Below, piece after piece: positions 1-9,622 of a stretch of DNA of 64,000 nucleotides (its first letter is position 1; each line of letters starts with the position of its first letter). The position numbers and the translations under genes are program-made. Where the stretch lies: the NCBI GenBank assembly GCA_030729785.1, contig JANQWS010000090.1, positions 62,001 to 126,000 on the forward strand. Reading direction: 5' to 3'. This DNA is from Algoriphagus sp. (GTDB taxonomy: Bacteria > Bacteroidota > Bacteroidia > Cytophagales > Cyclobacteriaceae). The notes under the pieces are model-generated. The model ran no database searches. It was not told the DNA's origin and saw nothing but the letters and a program-made list of their open reading frames with translations.

Positions 1-373
1 AGCCTTTTGTCTCTATCCACTTGACAGCGTTGTTATACAATTCTCCTCTCTTGTCGTAAATAGCCATCACACTGTCTTGATAAACTCTTTTTTGAACAGC
101 ATCTTCGGTCTTGTCAGCAGCACCCTTGTACACGGTCACTCCTTGAATGTAGATAGACTCATTCAAATCGGGTACGTTTACCAAAAGCCAGTTTAATGGT
201 TTGGTCGCCTCCACAAACTGCTCTGCTTTCATGTAATCAAAATAAGCAGCATTGTATTCGCGCGCTTTTGCTTCTTCTGCAGGATCTGAAGGCCAGTTCC
301 AACCGTCCTGCGCAAAGGTAATCCCAGAAGTGAGCAACGCTACAAGGATTAGAAGGGTTGATTTAATTTTCAT
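1..373 (-). CDS. Secreted hypothetical/TPR-like protein, C-terminus cut off by the window edge
   Basis: Reverse-strand reading from ATG at 373: MKIKSTLLILVALLTSGITFAQDGWNWPSDPAEEAKARE...; signal peptide; open to the window edge. Confidence 0.7.
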   Translation of the reverse strand, partial: MKIKSTLLILVALLTSGITFAQDGWNWPSDPAEEAKAREYNAAYFDYMKAEQFVEATKPLNWLLVNVPDLNESIYIQGVTVYKGAADKTEDAVQKRVYQDSVMAIYDKRGELYNNAVKWIETKG

Positions 374-440
374 AATCTTAAAGGTTTAATCAGTGGTTGA
401 CGCTAAAGTAAATCCCCAATCGGGTTAATTGTTTTAATTT

Positions 441-1718
441 TTATTCAAAGACACGCTTGTAAAACCAGCTGTTGTCATTTAAGGAAAGGCCAAAGGTAAA
501 ATTCACATACCCCTCACGAATCAATCCATTGTCCAAAGTTCCTCTTCTTCCCACCTTAACTGCAAAATTTACCAAGGACAACTGATTTACAGGAATAGAA
601 GTACCAAAGTTGATGCCAATGTCATTAATTGTAGTCTGATTAATAAAATAAGGCGTTCTCAACCACTCCAGTCCCATTCGGTAGGTAGCTCGATTGAATA
701 GATTGTCAAAATCCATAAAATCTGGTACCACCTGAAATCCAAGCCCTACTTTTTGAGCTGATTGCAAACTCAAGGTCTCTCCAAAGAAGTTTCGATAATC
801 CGCAAAATCTTGGTATTGACCTTCTAGTCCAATGACGAATTTATTAATTTTTTCGTAGCTCATCCCAAACCCCAAACGATCAGGGATGTAAATGGCTCCT
901 CTGTCATTATTAGCAATGAGGTATCCGTCAGTTTTTACACTACTAGCTTGGCCAATTGGTGCCAGTTTTGCAAATGCTGTTCCATTAACATTGCCAAATT
1001 TCTGATAAATGGCTCCAAAATGAAGGTTGCTCTTCTCAGAAGCTTTTAAAAAGTAATGTGCCCCAAGCTTTAGAGCCACATCTGAGACCGTCATCCGCTC
1101 GTAGTATTCAGAAGGTCGACCTACTTCAACACCATTGGGATCAAAAATTAGTAATTGATTGGAACGAATCGAAGACCCAAAAAGATAGGATCCATGGACC
1201 CCAATACTAAGATTTTTGGTTACCAAGTACCCGAAATTAAGATAGGCTTCAGAAATACCTCCGTCTCCCTCAAGATAATTGCTTGCACTCAAATCTGAGT
1301 TATTGACTGGGCTATCCACCTTGAGTCGGTAATTAATACTTGAAATCTGACCCAAACCAAGTCCTGTGGTTAATTTGCCTGTTTTGACTGGAAGCGACAA
1401 AGCCAAATAAGATAGTCCGCCCCCATCTACTGTTGAATTCTCTGTTTCATTGGAAACAGCTATTCTCTTGTAGTTCAGCGATGCTTGAAAGTTAAAGATG
1501 GTATTCCGTGTAGAAAGAGCAGGATTGACCACATTTGCCCCCCAACCTGTACCAAAACTTATTCCTAACCCCCCCATGCCTTGGTTTTGAACCTGACCTC
1601 CATAGTTAAATTCTCCAATACCAAGGGCACTGTAGGTGGAAGCACTATTTTGACCGAAGCCTTCTGAAAATACAACAAAGGTGCAAAGGACACCCAACGC
1701 TAGTTTACGCAACATCAT
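441..1718 (-). CDS. Outer-membrane beta-barrel protein (FadL/OmpP1-like)
   Basis: Signal peptide, then 'STYSALGIGEFNYGGQVQNQGMGGLG' and alternating beta-strand pattern to the C-terminus. Confidence 0.65.
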   Translation of the reverse strand: MMLRKLALGVLCTFVVFSEGFGQNSASTYSALGIGEFNYGGQVQNQGMGGLGISFGTGWGANVVNPALSTRNTIFNFQASLNYKRIAVSNETENSTVDGGGLSYLALSLPVKTGKLTTGLGLGQISSINYRLKVDSPVNNSDLSASNYLEGDGGISEAYLNFGYLVTKNLSIGVHGSYLFGSSIRSNQLLIFDPNGVEVGRPSEYYERMTVSDVALKLGAHYFLKASEKSNLHFGAIYQKFGNVNGTAFAKLAPIGQASSVKTDGYLIANNDRGAIYIPDRLGFGMSYEKINKFVIGLEGQYQDFADYRNFFGETLSLQSAQKVGLGFQVVPDFMDFDNLFNRATYRMGLEWLRTPYFINQTTINDIGINFGTSIPVNQLSLVNFAVKVGRRGTLDNGLIREGYVNFTFGLSLNDNSWFYKRVFE

Positions 1719-2078
1719 GGTTTAGAATTCAATTTAGTCCAAAGGGCACTAAATTTAGGACTACAAATATGTGGTCTTTTAGCAATGAATCAAAAGATTT
1801 GAATTCCGCACTAGGTAGATATCTAACTATTTCTGAAAATTTAACGCAAAAGGATTCCGTGCATTGTCTACTGCATGCCTTTACTTTTTGTTAAAATTAT
1901 GCTTCCATCAACGAAATCTAGCCCTCTTTTAGCCAAACTAGATTGACTTAATGCGGTATTTATTAATTTAGGAAGTAAATTTTCATTAGAGAGGTGAAAT
2001 TGGCCCCAACAAGAAAAACTTTTTTATAGCCTAAATTTTGCTGCTCTTTGTCCCCGTTTACTTAACATTATTTAACCC

Positions 2079-3155
2079 ATGCTTCCAGAAAGATACTCGT
2101 TGATTGGTTTGATGTCAGGCACCTCTGGAGACGGACTCGATTTGGCATATTGCCATTTTGAGTTTCTAAACGGAAAATGGACCTACCAACTAGGCCAGAC
2201 CCTTACCTGTCCATTTCCCCCAACTCTAGGGAAAGCACTGGCAAATAGTCACTTACTCCCCGGGTATGAACTTTCGTTATTGGATGTAGCATTTGGGAAA
2301 TGGATGGGGGAACAAGTAAACGCATTTTGTTTGGAGCACCAGCTTAACCCCATGGCTGTTGCTTCCCATGGACATACCGTTTTTCACCAACCTGAAAAAG
2401 GAATCAGCTTACAGATTGGCAATGGGTGGGCACTTCACCTAGCTTCAGGGAAAAAAATAATAAACGATTTTCGGATGCTTGATGTACAGCTTGGTGGGCA
2501 AGGGGCGCCATTAGTGCCTATTGGAGACCGTTTGCTCTTTCCTGAAATAGACTTTTGTATCAACTTGGGAGGAATTTCAAATCTCTCCTTGGAAAAAAAT
2601 GGGGAACGGCTTGCCTTTGATTGCAGCCCATTTAATCTACTTCTCAATCGTGAAGCCCAAAAACTAGGTAGTCCCTACGATAAAAATGGAGATTGGGCCC
2701 GAGAGGGGAGCCTTGATACTCCACTTTTAAACCAATTAAATGCACTTCCTTTTTATTCCCTTGCTGGAGCTAAATCCTTGGGAAGAGAATCGTTGGAACA
2801 ATTTTTTATCCCCCGATTAGAAAAAGCTAACCTGTCACCTAAAGATTCTTTACATACTTTAGTGGAACATTTTGCAATTCAAATCGCCTCAGTCATTCGA
2901 ACCTACTCCACACCTCTTCCTCCTCGGATTCTACTCACCGGTGGAGGCGCATATAACTGCTATTTTGTTGAACGATTAGCCCATCATCTGGACCAGCATT
3001 GGATCCAAGTGGAAGCAGGTAATGCACTAATTGAATTTAAAGAAGCCCTCGTATTTGCTTTTCTTGGCCTACTAAAACTCCGGGGAGAGGTGAATACCCT
3101 CGCATCGGTAACAGGCGCTAGTCAAAACTCTTCTGGGGGTACAGTCTATGGCTAA
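2079..3155 (+). CDS. anmK: Anhydro-N-acetylmuramic acid kinase
   Basis: Motifs 'GLMSGTSGDGLDLA', 'INDFRMLDVQLGGQGAPLVPIGD', 'NLGGISNLS', 'LLTGGGAYN'. Confidence 0.93.
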   Translation: MLPERYSLIGLMSGTSGDGLDLAYCHFEFLNGKWTYQLGQTLTCPFPPTLGKALANSHLLPGYELSLLDVAFGKWMGEQVNAFCLEHQLNPMAVASHGHTVFHQPEKGISLQIGNGWALHLASGKKIINDFRMLDVQLGGQGAPLVPIGDRLLFPEIDFCINLGGISNLSLEKNGERLAFDCSPFNLLLNREAQKLGSPYDKNGDWAREGSLDTPLLNQLNALPFYSLAGAKSLGRESLEQFFIPRLEKANLSPKDSLHTLVEHFAIQIASVIRTYSTPLPPRILLTGGGAYNCYFVERLAHHLDQHWIQVEAGNALIEFKEALVFAFLGLLKLRGEVNTLASVTGASQNSSGGTVYG

Positions 3156-3444
3156 AAAAAAGGTATGCTAAATTCAATACGCACAAAAATTACCCAAACT
3201 CCCTATAAAATAGCTTTAGCACAGCTCATGTAAATTAATAACAGAAAAATAATAGGAGCGAATAGATTCGTCATTTCTACAAATAGAGCGAGATCCTTAA
3301 TCCCACCTTATGGATAAAATCAAAATTCTTAACTCAAATTCTTCTTCAAGAGTTAGGAATTTAGGGATAAAGAAACTAGAATCGCTAAATAGAACGAATC
3401 AAGCCCTAGATTAAACCTAATTTATCAACCAAAAAACCTAAAAA

Positions 3445-4800
3445 ATGGAGTTATTAATCATTATTATCTTTGTGGTCGGCTACTTGGCAATTGCCCTAGA
3501 GCACCCCATCAAGATCAACAAAACTGCTTCTGCATTGCTTACTGCAGTAATTTGTTGGACTATTTTCACCGTTTCAGGAGCCCCTGAAACCCTATTAACA
3601 AGTGAACGATACCTCCATTTTATCCATGTGTTGGGAGAAAAAGCGGCCAGCCTGTCTGCCGGTGAACTCCATTTAGAATATGTTATCGAACAATTGGGGC
3701 ACCACCTCAATGAAATATCCCAAATCCTTTTCTTTTTGATGGGCGCCATGACTATCGTGGAATTGGTAGATGCACACCATGGATTTAAATTCATCACCGA
3801 CCGCATCAAAACCAAAAATCCAATCGTCCTATTGTGGGTCGTTTGTGGTGTGGCCTTTTTCTTGTCTGCCGTGTTGGACAATTTGACCACTACTATTGTC
3901 ATGGTATCCTTGATACGGAAGATGATTCCTGACAAGCAAATGCGACTCTTCTTTGCAGGTATGATCGTCATTTCTGCGAATGCCGGTGGTGCATGGTCTC
4001 CAATTGGTGACGTAACGACTACCATGCTGTGGATTGGTGGTCAAATCTCTGCCGCTTCTATCATGCAAAGTATACTTATCCCAAGTATTGTTTGTGCGGT
4101 TGTGCCGTTGATCTACCTTACCTTTACCTTGAAAGGAACTTTGGGAGAATTTAAGGAAAGTAAGAATACTGAAGGATCAAAAGTAACTAGTGGTAACCTC
4201 ATGCTTGCGATTGGTGTAGGAGCGTTGATTTCTGTTCCAATCTTTAAAACCGTTACCCACCTCCCTCCTTACATGGGCATGCTACTTGGCCTGGGTGTAC
4301 TTTGGGTGGTATCCGAATTAATTAATCCACATTTGGATGAGGCAGAACGAAAGCATTACACAGCTGGTCATGCATTGACCAAAATCGACATGCCTAGCGT
4401 CTTGTTTTTCTTAGGCATTTTGCTTGCTGTAGGATCCTTACAATCCATGGGCACCCTTGCAAACTTTGCCAGCTACCTCAACGATACCATCGGTGATAAC
4501 CGAATCATTATCACGCTTATTGGAGTGCTTTCCGCTATTGTGGATAATGTGCCTTTAGTAGCTGCCAGTATGGGCATGTACAGTATGGAAGTATATCCTA
4601 TGGATGACTTTATTTGGACTTATCTCGCTTACTGTGCCGGTACAGGAGGAAGTATCTTGATTATTGGTTCTGCCGCTGGTGTAGCAGCTATGGGTATGGA
4701 AAAAATCGAATTTGGCTGGTATTTGAAGCGTGTTTCTTTTCTTGCCGCACTTGGTTATTTTGCTGGAGCAGCAGTCTACCTTCTTATGGCCCAATTGTAA
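3445..4800 (+). CDS. nhaD: NhaD-family Na+/H+ antiporter
   Basis: Multi-TM protein with 'SAVLDNLTTTIVMVSLIRKM', 'NAGGAWSPIGDVTTTMLWIGGQI', 'SAIVDNVPLVAASMGMY'. Confidence 0.92.
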   Translation: MELLIIIIFVVGYLAIALEHPIKINKTASALLTAVICWTIFTVSGAPETLLTSERYLHFIHVLGEKAASLSAGELHLEYVIEQLGHHLNEISQILFFLMGAMTIVELVDAHHGFKFITDRIKTKNPIVLLWVVCGVAFFLSAVLDNLTTTIVMVSLIRKMIPDKQMRLFFAGMIVISANAGGAWSPIGDVTTTMLWIGGQISAASIMQSILIPSIVCAVVPLIYLTFTLKGTLGEFKESKNTEGSKVTSGNLMLAIGVGALISVPIFKTVTHLPPYMGMLLGLGVLWVVSELINPHLDEAERKHYTAGHALTKIDMPSVLFFLGILLAVGSLQSMGTLANFASYLNDTIGDNRIIITLIGVLSAIVDNVPLVAASMGMYSMEVYPMDDFIWTYLAYCAGTGGSILIIGSAAGVAAMGMEKIEFGWYLKRVSFLAALGYFAGAAVYLLMAQL

Positions 4801-4823
4801 GAATCAAACCTAAATCAACATCA

Positions 4824-4852
4824 AAAAGGGAGGCTAAGCCTCCCTTTTTTTA
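4824..4852. terminator. Intrinsic terminator, probably bidirectional, between nhaD and tag
   Basis: AAAAAGGGAGGCTAAGCCTCCCTTTTTTT hairpin with flanking A and T tracts. Confidence 0.85.
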
Positions 4853-4855
4853 TGC

Positions 4856-5431
4856 TTATTGGATTTCTTGCTTCCGAAAACAGGTATCCAAATGGTCGTT
4901 TACCAAACCGGTAGCTTGCATATGTGCATAGAGCACTGTGCTGCCTAAAAACTTAAATCCTCTTTTCTTCATGTCCTTTGCTAGCAAATCAGACTCCAGA
5001 GAAGTGGCGGGATAAGGTGCTCCAGGAGCGATGGAATTTCGAATGGGTTTTCCTCCAACAAATCCCCAGATGTAATTGGAGAAGGTTCCAAAATCCTTTT
5101 GTACTTCCTGAAAACGCTGCGCATTGTTGATGGCAGCACGAATTTTCATACCATTGCGAATGATTCCCTTGTCTTGGAGTAATTCTTGCACATAGGATTC
5201 TGGAAATAAAGCCACTTCCTTGTAATCAAAGTTTGCAAAGGCCTTTTTATAACCGGCCCGCTTTTTTAAAACAGTGGCCCAGCTGAGCCCTGCTTGTGCG
5301 CTCTCCAATACCAAAAATTCGAAGTGGACTCGATCCTCGTATACTGGTACGCCCCATTCTTCGTCATGGTAGGTAATGTATTCCGAAAACCCTAGGCACC
5401 ACGGGCAACGTGTTTTTTGAATAGTATCCAT
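4856..5431 (-). CDS. tag: DNA-3-methyladenine glycosylase I
   Basis: 'CPWCLGFSEYITYHDEEWGVPVYEDR', 'FLVLESAQAGLSWATVLKKR'. Start placed at the internal ATG (MDTIQKT). Confidence 0.93.
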   Translation of the reverse strand: MDTIQKTRCPWCLGFSEYITYHDEEWGVPVYEDRVHFEFLVLESAQAGLSWATVLKKRAGYKKAFANFDYKEVALFPESYVQELLQDKGIIRNGMKIRAAINNAQRFQEVQKDFGTFSNYIWGFVGGKPIRNSIAPGAPYPATSLESDLLAKDMKKRGFKFLGSTVLYAHMQATGLVNDHLDTCFRKQEIQ

Positions 5432-5541
5432 AATTTGAGCCTCTCTAGTAGTAATCCACAAACAAGTGCAAAAAAGGATTCGGGAATTATTTTTTTTTAA
5501 AACTTAACGAAAAATTCAACAAGTAATTTTGAACCTACATT

Positions 5542-6282
5542 CTAGGCCTTATTCCAAATTTTCCAAGCGGCCTCTGCTTGCAATTCAAGCATATCTTGCC
5601 CATTTTTTACTCTTCCCCCTCGAGATACACATTCCTGCATCAGCCGAGTACGAGCAGGATTGTATACCAAATCATAAACAAGATGCCGGTTATCCATTTG
5701 TTCCAAAGGCAACTCTGGCATTCCTTCCACCTGAGGGAAAGTTCCCAAGGGAGTTGCATTAATCAGTAAGGGATAATCTTGCATCCACGTAGTATTCTCC
5801 TTTAAATCTTGGTAGGTAAGTTGTTCGCCTTGCTTGCTTCTTGAAACTAGCAAAAATGATACGTTAAGATCCCGCAGTGCTTGCTGCACTGCTTTTGAGG
5901 CTCCTCCCGTACCTAATACCAAGGCATTTGGGATAGTATCACCCAGCCAAGTGGTTAAGGATTGTTTAAAGCCTAGGTAATCCGTGTTAAATCCTGTTTT
6001 TTTACCTTCGCGGATTCGAATGCAATTGACTGCTCCAATTCGTTCACAAGCAGGATCTAAGGCGTCAAGGTAGGGGATAATTTGCTCTTTGTACGGTATG
6101 GTCACGGAAAGACCTTCCAATTCTTTTTCTTGTTCAATTACCGCACGGAAGTTTTCCACATGGGGAAATTCATACAATTCAAATCCGCAGTCGCTACGAT
6201 TTTCTCGGGCAAATTTTTCTGTAAAATATTTTTTTGAAAAGGAGTGCCCTAAAGGAAAGCCGATCAAGCCAAATTTTCTCAT
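5542..6282 (-). CDS. aroE: Shikimate dehydrogenase
   Basis: 'FGLIGFPLGHSFSKKYF', 'LSVTIPYKEQI', 'LGTGGASKAV', 'NATPLGT', 'NGQDMLELQAEAAWKIW'. Confidence 0.93.
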   Translation of the reverse strand: MRKFGLIGFPLGHSFSKKYFTEKFARENRSDCGFELYEFPHVENFRAVIEQEKELEGLSVTIPYKEQIIPYLDALDPACERIGAVNCIRIREGKKTGFNTDYLGFKQSLTTWLGDTIPNALVLGTGGASKAVQQALRDLNVSFLLVSRSKQGEQLTYQDLKENTTWMQDYPLLINATPLGTFPQVEGMPELPLEQMDNRHLVYDLVYNPARTRLMQECVSRGGRVKNGQDMLELQAEAAWKIWNKA

Positions 6283-7220
6283 ACTTCTTGTAACTTATTT
6301 GCTAACCACTCAATAAATAGAACAATCAGGATTCCTAAGAGAAATGCTCCCATTGCCCAGGCAATATGAGGTTGCTGACCAACCTTTTCTAAATACGTCC
6401 CAGGCAGGATATTTTCTGTAAGAAATGGGGTTTGATGGCCTTTAGAAGACATTCTCCAAGCGGTCACCAGCTTCCAAGGCCAAAGCTTATTGATCGAACC
6501 CAACATAAATCCAGACAATAACCCAATGGTACTGCTATAATACCTCCTCAACAAGAAAGCAACGACACGACTAAATGATACTAGTCCAACCAAGCATCCA
6601 GCCGCAAATAATCCAAGAGTAAAAATATCTTTCTGGGAGACCGCCATTAAAATGGTTTCGTATTTGCCCAAGATTAATAGTATAAAACTTCCACTAATCC
6701 CAGGTAAAATCATGGCACAGATGGCTATAGCACCAGCAACAAAAGTAAACCAATGTGCATCAGTGGTGGTCATAGGAGGTAGATTGGTCACCAGCCAGGC
6801 AAAAACTGTTCCCGAGGCAAGTGCTAAAACTACTCCTCCGGACCAACGCTTGATATTTTTTAAAATTAAAAAAGCACTGACCAAAATCAAGCCACAGAAA
6901 AATGACCAGAGCGGTATAGGATACTCATCCATCAGAAAGGTAATCACCCGAGAAAGAGCAAAAATGCTCGTTAAAATCCCTAGCAATAAGCTAAGCAAAA
7001 AATTACCATTTACACGGGCATAGAATTCCTTGATTTGGAAAGCTTTCAACAAAAGCAAATTTTCTATGTGGAAGGAATTGATGCTATCGAGTAGCTGCTG
7101 ATAAATTCCTGCGATAAGGGCAATCGATCCTCCGGAAACGCCAGGAACAATATCTGCTGCGCCCATTGCCATCCCTTTGAGGTAATTTAGTCCGTATTTT
7201 TTTAGGGAATTCATTTTCAA
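6279..7220 (-). CDS. DUF368-family membrane protein (polyprenyl-phosphate transporter/PopT family)
   Basis: 'GMAMGAADIVPGVSGGSIALIAGIYQQLLDSI', 'ILPGISGSFILLILGKYETI'. ATGA overlap with aroE. Confidence 0.88.
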   Translation of the reverse strand: MKMNSLKKYGLNYLKGMAMGAADIVPGVSGGSIALIAGIYQQLLDSINSFHIENLLLLKAFQIKEFYARVNGNFLLSLLLGILTSIFALSRVITFLMDEYPIPLWSFFCGLILVSAFLILKNIKRWSGGVVLALASGTVFAWLVTNLPPMTTTDAHWFTFVAGAIAICAMILPGISGSFILLILGKYETILMAVSQKDIFTLGLFAAGCLVGLVSFSRVVAFLLRRYYSSTIGLLSGFMLGSINKLWPWKLVTAWRMSSKGHQTPFLTENILPGTYLEKVGQQPHIAWAMGAFLLGILIVLFIEWLANKLQEV

Positions 7221-7252
7221 AAAGAAAGGCTGATCAAGGGAATGATCAGCCT
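7216..7252 (-). terminator. Intrinsic terminator downstream of the phosphosulfolactate synthase gene
   Basis: Minus strand: AGGCTGATCAttcccTTGATCAGCCT followed by TTCTTTTT. Confidence 0.75.
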
Positions 7253-7266
7253 AAGTTAAAGTGGAA

Positions 7267-8037
7267 TTAAAGTTTGATTTCACCAAGAAAATGGTCAAAA
7301 GTATCTCCACGAAGGCCTAGTCGGATGGTTTCCAATGGAATTACTTCAGCAGGACTGATATTTCCAAGATTGACATTGGCTCCAAGTAATTTAATAAACC
7401 ATACTTGTTGTGATTTTTGAGGAGCTTCCCAAATGATTTTATCTTCAGGCACTTGCGTCAAAATCTCCTCCACCAGCCCTTGCCGTACTTCTCCTGAATC
7501 TCTAAATAAACCTACATTCCCTCCTTCACGAGCCTCTCCGATTACCTTCCATGCCCCAGCTCCCAATTCGGTCTGCATCTGTTCAATCCACTTGTAAGGG
7601 GGAATGATTTTGGCTGCATCCTTGGATCCAACTTCAGAAAGCACAGTCACCTGCTTGGAAAGCTCATGAATGTAAGTACATTTTTTATCGTGATTGAGAG
7701 AGATTGAGCCGTCAGAAACTTCGGCATATTCCAATCCAAAGGTGTCTAAAACTCTTCTATAATCTTCAAATTGACCACGAACAATAAAGGCTTCAAACAA
7801 GGTACCCCCAAAATAAACTGGGATGCCTGCAGCTTTATATACTGCGATTTTTTCTTTCAATCGGTTGGTCACATAGGAAGTTGCCCATCCAAACTTTACA
7901 ATATCCACGTAATCCGCACAACTATCCACAAAGTCTTCCGTTTCGCGTAAGCTAAGTCCTTTGTCCATCGCCATGGTAAATCCCGTGTTACGAGGCTTTG
8001 CAGTCCGTACAGGGAGATTCTTCAGCACGTAATTCAT
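7267..8037 (-). CDS. Phosphosulfolactate synthase family protein (ComA-like)
   Basis: TIM-barrel family hallmarks 'DYVDIVKFGWATSYV', 'YFGGTLFEAF', 'EVSDGSISL', 'EVGSKDA', 'GEAREGGNVGLF', 'IIWEAPQKSQQVWFIKLLG'. Confidence 0.88.
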   Translation of the reverse strand: MNYVLKNLPVRTAKPRNTGFTMAMDKGLSLRETEDFVDSCADYVDIVKFGWATSYVTNRLKEKIAVYKAAGIPVYFGGTLFEAFIVRGQFEDYRRVLDTFGLEYAEVSDGSISLNHDKKCTYIHELSKQVTVLSEVGSKDAAKIIPPYKWIEQMQTELGAGAWKVIGEAREGGNVGLFRDSGEVRQGLVEEILTQVPEDKIIWEAPQKSQQVWFIKLLGANVNLGNISPAEVIPLETIRLGLRGDTFDHFLGEIKL

Positions 8038-8047
8038 TCGCTAAGTA

Positions 8048-9469
8048 TTATGATGTTGAGCGGGGATTTTCATCCCGAAACTGGGCAATGATCTTGTATA
8101 CGGCCTTTTGCTTTTGCAATTCTGGCATCAATTCATACAGGAGGGCATGCCTATCAAAGTCCAAAGTTAATGCATTTTCCAAATATGTGAAGCCTTCCTT
8201 GTATTTACCCATTTTGATCAAGTAGACCACAAGTCGGTAATACAACTCCGCTTCCTCGGGCAATTCTTCGATTCCTTCACGGATGACATCTATGGATTCC
8301 TCAAATCTATTCTGCTCAAAATAAATTATAGATAAGTTCACATAAGCCTCCATGATTCCTGGCTCCAAGTTAATGGCTTCTTCGTAGGCATCGGAACTGG
8401 ACTGCATATTGCCGAGATTAAACTCTGCATCTGCCAAACCTACCCAGTAGGTTGCATTATCTTTGTTGAGATGTATGGCTTTCTTAAAGTAATGAATCGC
8501 TTCAAAAAATTTTTCTTTTTTCAGCATACACATCCCCAATCCAAACCAAGCATCGTCGTACTCTTCGTCCAACTTGGCAGACTTTTTAAAATAGGTAAAG
8601 GCCTCATCGATTTTTCCCAATTTTTCATAGGCAGCGCCCATGTAGCAGCAGTTTTCTGCATTGGCACCTTCGCAATTAATCGTATTTTGATACGCTTCCA
8701 AGGCTCCCTTAAAATCCTGGGTATTCATCAAGGAATTCCCCATGTTGAAGTGGGCCGAAGCAAATGCATCGTCTATAATTAAGGCATATTCATAGGCTTT
8801 TATAGCCTCCTCAAATCTCCCGAGACGATTGTAAACCACCCCAAGATTGTACCAAGCCCCAGCAGAATAGGGGTCCTGATCAATAAACTCTTGGTAAAAA
8901 TCCAAAATCTCATCGAATGACCCTTCTTCTTCAGTGATCATTGCCAACTGAAATAAGGCATCCTCGTGGTTGATCCGGTTTTTTACTGCTTCTTTGAAAT
9001 AATGACTAGCCTTGGAATTATCTCCTTTGGCACGAAACAAATTCCCCAACGAATAATACACCTCTGCCTTGTCCTCGGCCATGGGAAGGTAATTCTCTAG
9101 CAAATCAATGCCTTCTTGAAAATTGCCCGCCAAAATCTGTGCATTGGCTAAAGCCAATACAATATCCTCGTTGTTGGGAGAAAGGTTGTTGAGCTGCTCC
9201 AAAATCTCCAATCCCTCATCCAACTCGTCATTGAAAATAAGGCACTGTGCTTTTTGGAGGCGGATTTCCACAGAAAAAGGAAATTTTTCTAGGGCATATT
9301 CGGAGGCACGGAGCGCCTTTAAAAATTTTTGCTGATCAAAGTAAAACCGGATAATATCCTCCAATTCTTCTTCTTCGAAATATAGGTCCATGTTGGACTT
9401 CAGGGAATTTTCAAAACGCTCAACAAGCTTTTTGTCTTCTTCCCAGTCGTGGTCGTGATCTCCAGTCAT
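8048..9469 (-). CDS. Tetratricopeptide repeat protein
   Basis: Many TPR units, e.g. 'AGAWYNLGVVYNRLGRFEEAIKAYEYALIID', 'ASAHFNMGNSLMNTQDFKGALEAYQ'. Confidence 0.92.
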   Translation of the reverse strand: MTGDHDHDWEEDKKLVERFENSLKSNMDLYFEEEELEDIIRFYFDQQKFLKALRASEYALEKFPFSVEIRLQKAQCLIFNDELDEGLEILEQLNNLSPNNEDIVLALANAQILAGNFQEGIDLLENYLPMAEDKAEVYYSLGNLFRAKGDNSKASHYFKEAVKNRINHEDALFQLAMITEEEGSFDEILDFYQEFIDQDPYSAGAWYNLGVVYNRLGRFEEAIKAYEYALIIDDAFASAHFNMGNSLMNTQDFKGALEAYQNTINCEGANAENCCYMGAAYEKLGKIDEAFTYFKKSAKLDEEYDDAWFGLGMCMLKKEKFFEAIHYFKKAIHLNKDNATYWVGLADAEFNLGNMQSSSDAYEEAINLEPGIMEAYVNLSIIYFEQNRFEESIDVIREGIEELPEEAELYYRLVVYLIKMGKYKEGFTYLENALTLDFDRHALLYELMPELQKQKAVYKIIAQFRDENPRSTS

Positions 9470-9622
9470 TCGGTAGTGATAAGATTGTTTTAAGATACCA
9501 AAATTTTGGTTTTTCTAAAATCCAACTATGATTTTTTCCTGAATTTTTCGTACTCCGAAAATTTTATTTTTCTGAGTCTTTTTTTCATTTCCCCTTTCCA
9601 ACACTAGCAATGGAAAATAAGT

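Noticed and set aside
3480-4025. 181-aa minus-strand ORF opposite nhaD
   Set aside because: Mirrors the conserved NhaD transmembrane region; no independent support.
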